A stretch of 14,124 nucleotides of DNA from CAZMLC01 sp964567125 (GTDB lineage: Bacteria > Verrucomicrobiota > Kiritimatiellia > RFP12 > UBA1067). The translations under genes were made by a program, and so were the position numbers. The notes under the pieces are model-generated. The model searched no databases and was not told the origin of the DNA. It saw only the letters and a list, made by a program, of their open reading frames with translations. This document shows, piece after piece, positions 7,445-14,124 of this stretch (the stretch's first letter is position 1; every line of letters starts with the position of its first letter). The stretch is from NCBI GenBank assembly GCA_964567125.1, contig CAZMLC010000070.1:1-14124 (forward strand), in the 5' to 3' direction.

Positions 7445-8302
7445 ATGATTGACAAGGTTGGATTAGGCGTTGAATTCTTTGATGCCAAATATGGAGGCAT
7501 CTATCGGAATCGTCCGGTGCTATGCATGGGTCGCATGGGATCGGGCAAGAATATTTTGTCCTACCACTTTGTTTCGCAGGGATTGCGAACGGGGGATAAA
7601 GTCTTGTTGTTGTCGAATATCATGGCCAAAGATGTCGTGATTCTCGGCGAAAGCTATACGATGCCTTTTTCAACGGCTGTGCAGCGCGGACAGCTGATTA
7701 TCCTTGAAAATGCCAAGCTGCTGAATTCCGATGAGTCGACGTCATCCAATGTCATGCTGCCGCCCGAGGCCTTCATGGAACTGCAGGATATCATTGAGAG
7801 TCAATCCGTTGCGCGCATCGTCCTGGATTCGGTGGTGCCGTGGTTGGCCATCCAGCCGGTTGCGCGGTTGACCGAACATGTCTATTCCTTCAGCCATGCG
7901 CTTGAACGGTTGCGTGTAACGTCGTTCCTGACAATGCCAAAACCTGTTTCCGCCGCTGCATTTTCATTGAAAAAATTGATGGAGGACCTCTGCCCGGTCT
8001 CCATTACGCTCGATCACGAAAATGGCGCGAATCGCTCGTTCATAGTGTCGAAGTATATCGGTGAGATGCAGGGGATTGCGCAAACGTTGCCGATCGACAT
8101 TGTAAAGGGACAGGGGATTGTGTTGCGCGGGGAAAAGCCCAAGAGTGTGGCTTCTCCGTATGCGTTCTCCGCTGCTGTGGCTCCGCAAACCCCGGGACGG
8201 GAGTCGGCGCCGAAAGAAGAAGTGGCGAGTGCCAGTTCCGCACCTTCAAAGAAACCCGATGGGCCGATCCGCTTTTCCGATGCACTTCGTGGCATGAAGT
8301 AA
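7445..8302 (+). CDS. KaiC-like RecA-fold protein with degenerate ATPase site
   Basis: 285 residues from ATG 7445, one base after the receiver gene; an earlier in-frame codon at 7397 would overlap that gene by 47 bases and precede the domain. The KaiC/RadA-type core is recognisable: the N-terminal GVEFFDAKYGG stretch, P-loop GRMGSGKN at 29-36, FVSQGLRTGDKVLLLS, and Walker B IVLDS with Asp128. The C-terminal KYIGEMQGIAQTLP and KGQGIVLRGEK stretch is also typical of single-domain KaiC-like proteins. Two positions deviate: the P-loop Ser/Thr that holds magnesium is Asn36, and the glutamate pair that in KaiC activates water after the next strand is replaced by SNIMAKD. The last ~45 residues are a Pro/Ala/Ser/Lys linker with a short tail (IRFSDALRGMK) that could dock a partner. 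It may bind nucleotide without normal turnover. The position between a receiver and an AAA ATPase suggests a signalling or scaffold role; no specific function is assigned. Confidence 0.85.
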   Translation: MIDKVGLGVEFFDAKYGGIYRNRPVLCMGRMGSGKNILSYHFVSQGLRTGDKVLLLSNIMAKDVVILGESYTMPFSTAVQRGQLIILENAKLLNSDESTSSNVMLPPEAFMELQDIIESQSVARIVLDSVVPWLAIQPVARLTEHVYSFSHALERLRVTSFLTMPKPVSAAAFSLKKLMEDLCPVSITLDHENGANRSFIVSKYIGEMQGIAQTLPIDIVKGQGIVLRGEKPKSVASPYAFSAAVAPQTPGRESAPKEEVASASSAPSKKPDGPIRFSDALRGMK

Positions 8303-8311
8303 AGGAGCTCC

Positions 8312-9157
8312 ATGTATCGTCAGTATTGGAATCTAAACGCGTTGCCTTTTTTGAATGTCATGGATGACCGTTTTGTCTACATGACCGAACAGCACATGGA
8401 GGGGCTCTCACGTTTGATTTTTCTTGTAAGCGATGGCCGCATGGCAGGGATGTTGACCGGTCCGCTCGGCGTGGGTAAATCATTGACCCTGGCGCTGCTT
8501 GAGCATCACGCTGAAAAAGAAAAAATCCCCGTCGTCCGCATGGACGCGATTCCGAATGGCGTGCTGCCCATGGCACGTTATCTGTTGCGTTCCATCGGCA
8601 TCACGGATCAGCCGGCAACCTTCGCCGATGCGTTGATGCTGTTGCAGATGCACTGTAAGACCGTGACGAACTCACCGCGCTGGCTCCTGCTGATCGACGA
8701 AGCGCACTATCTCGCTTCGGAGAAGGATGGACCCTATTTTGCGCACTATCTCTGCAATTTGCGCGTGCAGAACCGTAACGGACAGGAAGAGCCTTTATTC
8801 ACCTTGGTGCTCGTCGGAACAAGCGAATTGCGCGACATGGTGAATAACTACGAGTCCTTGCGCCGCCGGATTCAATTGGATTGGGTTTTGGAACCATTGA
8901 CAGAATCTCAGACTACGGAGTATATTCAGCATCGCATCCGCAATTCCGGGGGTGATATTTGGGTCTTTACTCCGGAGGCGCTTGCGGAAGTGTATCGCTG
9001 GACACAAGGTGTGCCGCGCAATATCAACCATTTGTGCGATACGGCCTTGATGTTGGGTTTTGCCGCGCAGGTGTCGCAGGTGTCGCGTGAAATTGTACGC
9101 CAGGCTGCGCACGATACTGCGCTTGATGTGACCGAGCTTGTCTCGGATACGAATTAA
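8312..9157 (+). CDS. ExeA-like AAA ATPase (PEP-CTERM-locus secretion ATPase type)
   Basis: 281 residues, matching the usual ~270 of the ExeA/GspA-related ATPases found in PEP-CTERM/exosortase polysaccharide loci. The N-terminus MYRQYWNLNALPFLNV followed by RFVYMTEQHMEGLSRL is the family signature. Walker A is GPLGVGKS (50-57), Walker B LLLIDEAH with Asp129 and Glu130, sensor-like LVGTSELRD, and an arginine-rich LRRRIQLD that may hold the arginine finger; all are intact, so active ATP hydrolysis is expected. The C-terminal part (GVPRNINHLCDTALMLG) is the usual lid region. Unlike ExeA itself there is no transmembrane or peptidoglycan-binding extension. ATG 8312 has AAGGAG about six bases upstream. 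It probably works at the inner face of the membrane in polymer assembly or export, perhaps tethered by the next gene's product; the exact task of these ATPases is not established. No PEP-CTERM protein or exosortase is seen in this window. Confidence 0.92.
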   Translation: MYRQYWNLNALPFLNVMDDRFVYMTEQHMEGLSRLIFLVSDGRMAGMLTGPLGVGKSLTLALLEHHAEKEKIPVVRMDAIPNGVLPMARYLLRSIGITDQPATFADALMLLQMHCKTVTNSPRWLLLIDEAHYLASEKDGPYFAHYLCNLRVQNRNGQEEPLFTLVLVGTSELRDMVNNYESLRRRIQLDWVLEPLTESQTTEYIQHRIRNSGGDIWVFTPEALAEVYRWTQGVPRNINHLCDTALMLGFAAQVSQVSREIVRQAAHDTALDVTELVSDTN

Positions 9158-9170
9158 CAAACGTGAGTGT

Positions 9171-9175
9171 GGGAG
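9171..9175 (+). promoter_or_regulatory. Shine-Dalgarno site GGGAG for the bitopic membrane protein
   Basis: The site lies six bases before ATG 9182, which favours that start over an in-frame GTG at 9167 that has no site of its own. Confidence 0.6.
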
Positions 9176-9181
9176 CATAGG

Positions 9182-9544
9182 ATGACGATCAATGTGCCGA
9201 TGTCCGATGTAGGACTGATTGCTGGTATTCTGGGCGTGTTCTTTCTGCTTGTCGCGTTTTACAAGAGCATGTTCCACCGGAGTAAATCACCTGAAGAGGT
9301 CGCTCTTGAGGCGATGGAGCAGCAGCGTCAGCGCGAACAGGAAGAAGCCCTGAAAGTGAAAATTTCCGATCCATATGTCGTTGCTGAGTCACAGGAGGAT
9401 GAGTCTGTCGAGTCTGAATCTGAGCCCGTTCCTCAGCCCGTCAAAGAACCGGATACTGCGTACAGCGCATTTCGTCAACTGAACCCCGCAGGGATCCTCG
9501 AGTCTGTTTCACGGACGGGTTCAACGACCTATGAATGGGAGTAA
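9182..9544 (+). CDS. Small bitopic membrane protein with acidic cytoplasmic tail
   Basis: 120 residues from ATG 9182. One hydrophobic segment near the N-terminus (about 10-28, VGLIAGILGVFFLLVAF) is followed by basic residues (YKSMFHRSK), so by the positive-inside rule the remaining ~90 residues face the cytoplasm. The tail starts with a Glu/Gln/Arg-rich stretch likely to be helical or coiled coil (ALEAMEQQRQREQEEALK), then a very acidic Ser/Glu/Pro part, and ends in a less charged conserved-looking segment (AYSAFRQLNPAGILESVS). I recognise no family. The gene sits 24 bases after the ExeA-like ATPase gene, and its stop lies 2 bases before the glycosidase start. The topology suits a membrane tether for the ATPase or the KaiC-like protein; ExeA has a small membrane partner (ExeB), but its soluble part is on the other side, so this is not simply ExeB. 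Confidence 0.82.
   Translation: MTINVPMSDVGLIAGILGVFFLLVAFYKSMFHRSKSPEEVALEAMEQQRQREQEEALKVKISDPYVVAESQEDESVESESEPVPQPVKEPDTAYSAFRQLNPAGILESVSRTGSTTYEWE
9537..9541 (+). promoter_or_regulatory. Shine-Dalgarno site GGGAG overlapping the end of the preceding gene
   Basis: The site falls in the last codons of the bitopic protein gene and lies five bases before GTG 9547. It overlaps the alternative ATG at 9535, which therefore has no site of its own and would add four residues before the signal peptide. Confidence 0.55.
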
Positions 9545-9546
9545 CT

Positions 9547-11580
9547 GTGCGGCGGCTCTGCTTGATCTGGTTTGCGTCGGTTTCTGCACTCTGGGCGCTA
9601 CCCACAAACTGGTGGACGCACGTTGTGTGCGGCGACTCGACGCCGCGACCGCGGCTGGAACAGCGCGCCGAAATGGTGTTTGATCTACCGTTTGGCCGCG
9701 TCGAGGCGGAACGGTTCTATTGGGATTTCCCTGTCGCGTTGTCCGATCAGCACTCCCTTTTTTTCCTGGTCTTCAAAGCGTCTACGCTTGCCCCTTTCCA
9801 AAATCTCAGTGTGCATCTTCAGCGCGGCCAGCAGTGGGGTTCCGCGCAGCCCCACGTCGAGCAGACTGCGGATGGATTGATCCGCCTGACCTGTACGCGT
9901 GCTTCGTTTGCCGATGAGCAAGGCCCGTTTACGCAGTGGGGCCAGAGTTCTGTGCTCCGGCTCTCTTTTTGGCGCAATGCGCAGCGGCAGGATACAACGC
10001 TAGCCTTGACGCAATTCGATGCGATGGCACCGCATATCGGCATCCTTCTTCCCGATGAAAGCATCGCCCCCGGGGAATCCTGGCTGGGCGCTCAGCAGGT
10101 CAGCCGGCTCACGAGCCTGTTTCAGCGTGCAGGGTATCCGGCTGCACCGTTTGCCGTGCGCGAACTGGAGGAGGGACGGATCGATGCGTTTCGCGTCGTC
10201 GTGATCCCGTATGCGCCCCGGCTGACCGCAAAACAGATCGATGGGCTGAAGCGTTACAGCGAGGCTGGAAACAAGCTGATGCTCTTCTACCAGGCCTCGC
10301 GCCCGCTGGCCGCATGGATGCAGGTGGAGGTCATGCCCTATCGCGCGGCAAGCCCTGGCCTGTGCTGGACAGCGTGGAATTGGCTGAACGGACCCTGTGC
10401 TGGCACGCGGGTTCCTGCTCCGACCACGAACCTCCTGCCGCTGCGGCCGACAACCTCGGATGGCCGCGTCGTTGCGACCTGGCGCGATAATCAAGGACTT
10501 GATACGCCGTGGGCCGCCTGCGTGGAGACGCCGCGCGGCGCATGGTTTAGTTATTTGCCGCCCCTGGCGTCGGCGGAGGCTGTTGCCGTTATGGCCCAGC
10601 TGCTGAACGCGTGGTTGCCTGGACAGGCGTCCTATCCGCGGAAATTTGGTGTAGAGCAGCGCGCGTGGACTCAGAAACCGGCGCGGATTGGCGTTTGGAT
10701 TGCACATCCGGAATCGCGCAACCTCGCGGGCTGGTCAGGTGCTGTGCAACAGCTGGCCGCGCATGGCGTTTCCGATATTTTTGTGCATTTGCAGAACGGG
10801 GGGACGGTTTATTTCCCTGTTCAGGACCGCGAAGTTGTAACCGGCCAGACGCCGTTGCGCTCCGAAGACTCCTTGGACGCGTTGGTGAGGGCTGCACGTC
10901 AGCGCAAGGTGCGCGTGCACGCATGGGTGACCTGCTGGTCAACCGAGGGTGCATCCGCTGCATTCATGACGCGGATGAAAGAACAAGGACGCCTGCTCGC
11001 AAGCGCTTCTGGCGAAAGCCTTCCGTGGTTGGATCCCCAGCATCCAGCCAATCAGGCGCTGCTGCTGGATGGCATACGCGCGTTGTCCCGCCGGGGTGTG
11101 AATGGTATTCACCTCGACTATATCCGCTATCCGGATCACTATACGCTCGCAAAGCCGGAGGCGCAGCAGGCGGTCCTGACACGGTTTGTCCAGGACGTTC
11201 GGAAGTGTGTGCAGCAGGTCGATCGGCGGATGGTGGTCTCAGCCGCGGTTTATGCGCCCCCGACCGCGGCGCTTGCGCGCGGCCAGCGCTGGAGCGAATG
11301 GATCGAAAACGGAAGCGTCGATTTTATCTGCCCGATGACGTATGCAAATTCGACGCGTGCGTTTGAAGCGATGGCTCAAGACTGCGTGGCCAATGTGAAA
11401 GATCCTGCGCGCGTCTTTCTCGGATTGGGATATGCCGCGGATGAAAGTCAGCTCGATAGCGTCGCTCTCGCTGAGCAGGTGGCTGTGGCGCGCACGGTCG
11501 GCAGCGGAGGCGTTGTCTTGTTTGCCTACGATGAAAACGTGCTTACGTATTTACCGAGAGTAGAAACGCGACTTCGTTGA
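9547..11580 (+). CDS. Secreted GHL10-type glycoside hydrolase with N-terminal accessory domains
   Basis: 677 residues from GTG 9547 (681 if ATG 9535 is used). The first residues form a short signal peptide (MRRLCLIWFASVSALWA). Residues ~20-155 are a beta-rich region of unknown type. About 160-360 looks like a flavodoxin/amidotransferase-like fold of the kind often joined to glycosidases (HIGILLPDE, FRVVVIPYAPRL, GNKLMLFYQ, then GAWFSYLPP). From ~378 to the end is a TIM barrel of the GHL10 (DUF187, YngK-related) type: RIGVWIAHPES, KVRVHAWVTCW, the signature GIHLDYIRYP with candidate catalytic Asp524, VDFICPMTYA and the late GGVVLFAYD. In PNAG systems, PgaB carries a related but distinct GHL13 domain after its deacetylase; here the glycosidase stands alone as the last gene. 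It probably cleaves or trims the exported polymer in the periplasm or outside. The gene's last 38 bases overlap the kinase gene on the other strand. Confidence 0.9.
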   Translation: MRRLCLIWFASVSALWALPTNWWTHVVCGDSTPRPRLEQRAEMVFDLPFGRVEAERFYWDFPVALSDQHSLFFLVFKASTLAPFQNLSVHLQRGQQWGSAQPHVEQTADGLIRLTCTRASFADEQGPFTQWGQSSVLRLSFWRNAQRQDTTLALTQFDAMAPHIGILLPDESIAPGESWLGAQQVSRLTSLFQRAGYPAAPFAVRELEEGRIDAFRVVVIPYAPRLTAKQIDGLKRYSEAGNKLMLFYQASRPLAAWMQVEVMPYRAASPGLCWTAWNWLNGPCAGTRVPAPTTNLLPLRPTTSDGRVVATWRDNQGLDTPWAACVETPRGAWFSYLPPLASAEAVAVMAQLLNAWLPGQASYPRKFGVEQRAWTQKPARIGVWIAHPESRNLAGWSGAVQQLAAHGVSDIFVHLQNGGTVYFPVQDREVVTGQTPLRSEDSLDALVRAARQRKVRVHAWVTCWSTEGASAAFMTRMKEQGRLLASASGESLPWLDPQHPANQALLLDGIRALSRRGVNGIHLDYIRYPDHYTLAKPEAQQAVLTRFVQDVRKCVQQVDRRMVVSAAVYAPPTAALARGQRWSEWIENGSVDFICPMTYANSTRAFEAMAQDCVANVKDPARVFLGLGYAADESQLDSVALAEQVAVARTVGSGGVVLFAYDENVLTYLPRVETRLR

Positions 11581-13840
11581 GCAGGGCCTTGCTGGAATAG
11601 GGTTTCGCAAGGAAACGCAGCTGGTTGCTGGTCATCCGGTCCTTGTCCAGAATGTCCTGCGAATATCCGCTGACAAGCAGAATCGGCAGGCGGGGGGCTG
11701 TGGCGCGAATCGACGTCGAAAACGCAATGCCGTTGCCGTCATCGAGCACAACGTCGCAAACAATAATGTCGATCGAGGCCTGGTGCTCTTTCCAGAAGGA
11801 ATCCGCCTGTTGGACGCCGTCCGCGGCGAGGACATGGTAGCCCGCCTCAACGAGATGGTGCGTGGTAATCGTACGCAGCACTTCTTCGTCTTCGACCAGC
11901 AAGACGGTCCGTCCGTTGCCTTTGAAATCGTGCAAATTGTGAAAGGTCCGGACGCGTTGTGTTTGCAGACTGAGGTCGACGGCTATCGGCAAATACACCG
12001 CAAAGGTCGTTCCCGTCTCAACGTCCGAGTCCACCGTGATCCACCCTTTTTGCGAACGCACGATGCTGTCGACCACCGAGAGCCCGAGCCCGAGCCCTTT
12101 GCCTGGCGCTTTGGTCGTAAAGAAGGGCTCAAAGATTTTCTCGCGATGTTCCGCGGAGATGCCGACACCTTGATCGTGGATCGACAACATAAGGTAGGGG
12201 CCTGGCTGCGCTTGGGCGTTTTTAGGCGTCTGGATATCGACCATTGCGGTCATGATGATAATGGTCTGCGGCATTTTGGGACGCCGGGCATCGTTCGCAT
12301 TGCTGATGAGGTTCAGGAGCACCTGTTGCAGCTGGTTCGGATCGATATAGATGGATGTAACGGCAGGATCGAGGTGCATCTGGAGCGTGGTATCGACGTG
12401 CAAAAGGCGTTTGAACATTTTTTCTGACGAAAGGATGAAGTCGTTAACGCGGATGATGACGGGCATGCTGACCTGCTTTTGCGCGAACGCAAGCAGCTGG
12501 TGTGTCAGGCCTTTCGCGCGTGTTGCCGCACGTTGAATTTCGACCACATGGTCGTGGAGTTCAGGCATGTTATCCGTGTCGATCTCGAGCAGCTCGGCAA
12601 AGCCGAGGATCGCCTGCAACATGTTGTTAAAGTCATGGGCGATGCCTCCTGCTAAGTTGCCGATCGAGTCCATGCGCTGTGCGCGATAGAGTTCTTCCTC
12701 GACCTGTTGAATGGTTGCCGCGCGCTTGTTGGTTTCCAATTCAATCGTCTCGGCTGCGGTATCCAACGCATGCGCGACATCGCCGATTTCATCGTTGCGC
12801 GTGATGTTTGTACGCGCGCTGAGATTGCCCGCATGCAGCTGTTCGGCGACGGATTTGATGACGCCGAAAGGACCCGTCACCCGGCGCGCTAAATTGCGCG
12901 CAAGCGGAATCAGGATCGCGAGGATAATCGGGATGGCCAGTGCGGTCAGCACAAGGCAGCGTTCCATAATGGTATAGATTTCAGCAAGGTCCTGTTTGAC
13001 AATCAGCATGAGGTCGAGATTCGGGACAGGGGCTGTCGCCGCGAGCACTGCATGGCCGTGGGAATCGGTCGTCTGTATCAGTCCCGTACGCGCGTCGGCA
13101 TGAAACCCCAGATAAGGGATGAGTGCGTGAATGAACCGATCGGTAAACTTTTGCGGACTGCGTGTGCTATTCAAAGGGCTTAACGGGTTTGAATTTTTTT
13201 TGACGAGCAGGACCTCTCCTGTTTTGCCCAGACGCACGCGCGAGGAAATGAGCGAAGTTCTCAAGCGTTCAGCGCTGCTGCGCACGATGAGCACAGCTGT
13301 CGGTGCGCTCTGCTCCATGGCGTTGGTCGCCCGGACAGGATATGCGAAATCAATGTGAACATCCGCGGATTCCGCCGCGGAGGGTTCTTGGTAAAAGACA
13401 ACGCTGTTGGTGTGTTGTGCGCGCGTAAACGCCGTTGTTGAAACGAGGTTACTCGCGAGGGGGAGCGGCATCGTGGAAAAGAGGACGCGCCCTGATTGTC
13501 CGCACAAAAATGAGAGATGTTTGACCTCTGGATGCCGCTGGCTATAGTAGGCGAGAATATCCTGATAATGACAGGTGCAGTCCGGCGATTCACCGGCCGG
13601 GTGCATGTGCATGATTGAGGCGAGAAACGCAACGTCCTCTGCCGTGCGATTCTGCCATGTGCAGAGCTGGCGGATTTTTTCGTCACGAAGATCGGCGAGC
13701 ATCGTGTTCGCGGTTTCGAAAACCACGTGGTTGTACAGGATAATCGCAATTGTCACGACCATCAGGATCGGAATAATTGCAATAGCCATGAAAAGCACCC
13801 ACAACCGCGCTGAAAATGTGTGTAAACGATTCAAAAACAT
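11543..13840 (-). CDS. Hybrid sensor histidine kinase (periplasmic sensor, HAMP, kinase core, receiver)
   Basis: 765 residues. TM1 at about 13-37, a ~250-residue periplasmic domain probably of the double-Cache type, TM2 at about 294-315, HAMP to ~370, a short coiled coil, then the kinase core: HisKA with MDSIGNLAGGIAHDFNNML (phospho-acceptor His402) and HATPase_c (~495-616) with N box LLNLISNANDA, HDQGVGIS, FEPFFTTK and GKGLGLGLS. The C-terminus is a complete receiver (~640-762): LLVEDEE, phospho-acceptor Asp696 in VCDVVLDDG, LLVSGYS and FLAKPYS. All catalytic motifs are intact. There is no DNA-binding part, so the signal must pass to another protein, possibly the stand-alone receiver in the facing operon. 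The periplasmic part holds four cysteines (60, 88, 90, 113). The ATG at 13840 starts just before the first membrane segment; its ribosome site is weak. Confidence 0.95.
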   Translation of the reverse strand: MFLNRLHTFSARLWVLFMAIAIIPILMVVTIAIILYNHVVFETANTMLADLRDEKIRQLCTWQNRTAEDVAFLASIMHMHPAGESPDCTCHYQDILAYYSQRHPEVKHLSFLCGQSGRVLFSTMPLPLASNLVSTTAFTRAQHTNSVVFYQEPSAAESADVHIDFAYPVRATNAMEQSAPTAVLIVRSSAERLRTSLISSRVRLGKTGEVLLVKKNSNPLSPLNSTRSPQKFTDRFIHALIPYLGFHADARTGLIQTTDSHGHAVLAATAPVPNLDLMLIVKQDLAEIYTIMERCLVLTALAIPIILAILIPLARNLARRVTGPFGVIKSVAEQLHAGNLSARTNITRNDEIGDVAHALDTAAETIELETNKRAATIQQVEEELYRAQRMDSIGNLAGGIAHDFNNMLQAILGFAELLEIDTDNMPELHDHVVEIQRAATRAKGLTHQLLAFAQKQVSMPVIIRVNDFILSSEKMFKRLLHVDTTLQMHLDPAVTSIYIDPNQLQQVLLNLISNANDARRPKMPQTIIIMTAMVDIQTPKNAQAQPGPYLMLSIHDQGVGISAEHREKIFEPFFTTKAPGKGLGLGLSVVDSIVRSQKGWITVDSDVETGTTFAVYLPIAVDLSLQTQRVRTFHNLHDFKGNGRTVLLVEDEEVLRTITTHHLVEAGYHVLAADGVQQADSFWKEHQASIDIIVCDVVLDDGNGIAFSTSIRATAPRLPILLVSGYSQDILDKDRMTSNQLRFLAKPYSSKALLNEVAFLLSVNT

Positions 13841-14068
13841 ACAGACCCACGTGTACCTTGCATAAATTATTTAAAAATTAAGACACTGAGATTACGCCAA
13901 AGCAGCGTGATAGACAAGGGAAAAACAACGTGACAGTTAAAAATAAGTAGCTGATTTTGTGCATTTTTTGCTGTAAAAAGCATCAAAATAGCGAAAAAAC
14001 GGATGTTTTTCAGCGATTTTCCTGCGCCGCGCGCTTGCGCTTTGAAATGGCGGTTAACGTAGTTCCGG
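13841..14068. other. AT-rich intergenic region upstream of the hybrid kinase gene
   Basis: No credible gene lies here: a 71-codon frame on the minus strand has no recognisable product. The part nearest the kinase (about 13860-13885) is a run of A/T that, read on the minus strand, offers TTAAAT/TAATTT-like sequences and a TTGGCG about 20 bases further upstream. It is a plausible place for the kinase promoter, but no element matches a consensus well. The stretch 13960-14020 holds several A and T runs with short weak inverted repeats, followed by GC-rich sequence from 14020. Confidence 0.4.
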
Positions 14069-14098
14069 TGCGCGCAGGGCAAGGCCTGCGCGCATTTT
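14069..14098 (+). terminator. Strong hairpin with following T runs (terminator or attenuator-like)
   Basis: TGCGCGCAGG (14069-14078) pairs perfectly with CCTGCGCGCA (14085-14094) around a six-base GCAAGG loop. It is followed by TTTT, and after a few bases by a second run of seven T at 14105-14111. Read on the + strand this is a typical intrinsic terminator. No + strand gene ends just before it, so it would end a short unannotated transcript or act in the leader of a gene to the right of the window. Confidence 0.6.
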
Positions 14099-14124
14099 GT
14101 TCACTTTTTTTCAACTGCGCGGTT

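Noticed and set aside
8312..9544. Possible true exosortase/PEP-CTERM system
   Set aside because: Only the ExeA-like ATPase recalls such loci; no exosortase and no C-terminal PEP motif with membrane segment and basic tail is seen in any protein here.
10000..10707. 235-codon minus-strand frame opposite the glycosidase gene
   Set aside because: Basic, Pro/Arg/Gln-rich translation with no domain; it is fully covered by the GHL10 protein gene on the + strand.
13565..13580. Possible c-type haem motif in the kinase sensor domain (CTCH)
   Set aside because: The spacing is CxCH, not the CxxCH needed for covalent haem attachment.
13867..14082. 71-codon minus-strand frame in the right intergenic region
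   Set aside because: It crosses A/T runs and the GC-rich hairpin, has no good ribosome site and no recognisable product.
1..14124. CRISPR array, tRNA or rRNA gene, insertion sequence or prophage part
   Set aside because: I saw no regularly spaced direct repeats, no tRNA-like cloverleaf, no transposase or integrase, and no phage protein on either strand.

Overview
The window reads as bacterial DNA of moderately high GC content, with densely packed genes that mostly carry recognisable Shine-Dalgarno sites. The protein types (signal peptides, an outer-membrane beta-barrel ending in Phe, a two-component hybrid kinase) point to a diderm. The gene style would fit a PVC-type bacterium (Verrucomicrobiota, Kiritimatiellota or Lentisphaerota), but no marker gene in the window proves this.

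Layout. Nine genes run on the + strand from the left edge to base 11580 with gaps of about 1-35 bases, so they look like one operon that begins left of the window. In order they are: the C-terminal part of an unidentified protein; an AlgI-like MBOAT O-acyltransferase; a small single-pass membrane protein; a periplasmic SGNH hydrolase (DUF459-like); a 1235-residue secreted protein joining TPR repeats, a polysaccharide-deacetylase-like domain and a C-terminal beta-barrel; a stand-alone receiver protein; a KaiC-like RecA-fold protein; an ExeA-like AAA ATPase of the type found in PEP-CTERM/exosortase polysaccharide loci; a small bitopic membrane protein with an acidic tail; and a secreted GHL10-type glycoside hydrolase. 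On the - strand, converging on the operon and overlapping its last gene by 38 bases, lies a hybrid sensor histidine kinase. The last ~280 bases are an AT-rich intergenic region with a strong terminator-like hairpin near the right edge.

How it fits together (inference). The locus looks like an exopolysaccharide modification and export system of unusual make-up. The MBOAT protein, small anchor and SGNH protein resemble the O-acetylation modules of alginate and acetylated-cellulose systems. The TPR/deacetylase/barrel protein looks like PgaA (TPR plus porin) and the deacetylase half of PgaB merged in one chain, while the glycosidase half is represented by the separate GHL10 protein. No glycosyltransferase or synthase is visible, so it would have to lie to the left or elsewhere. 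The receiver, KaiC-like, ExeA-like and bitopic proteins form a cytoplasmic/inner-membrane module that could control or energise assembly.

Most notable observations: the deacetylase-like domain has lost two of its three expected metal ligands, and the KaiC-like protein lacks the Ser/Thr of its P-loop and the usual catalytic glutamate pair. Two enzyme folds in this operon therefore appear to have been recruited as non-catalytic parts.
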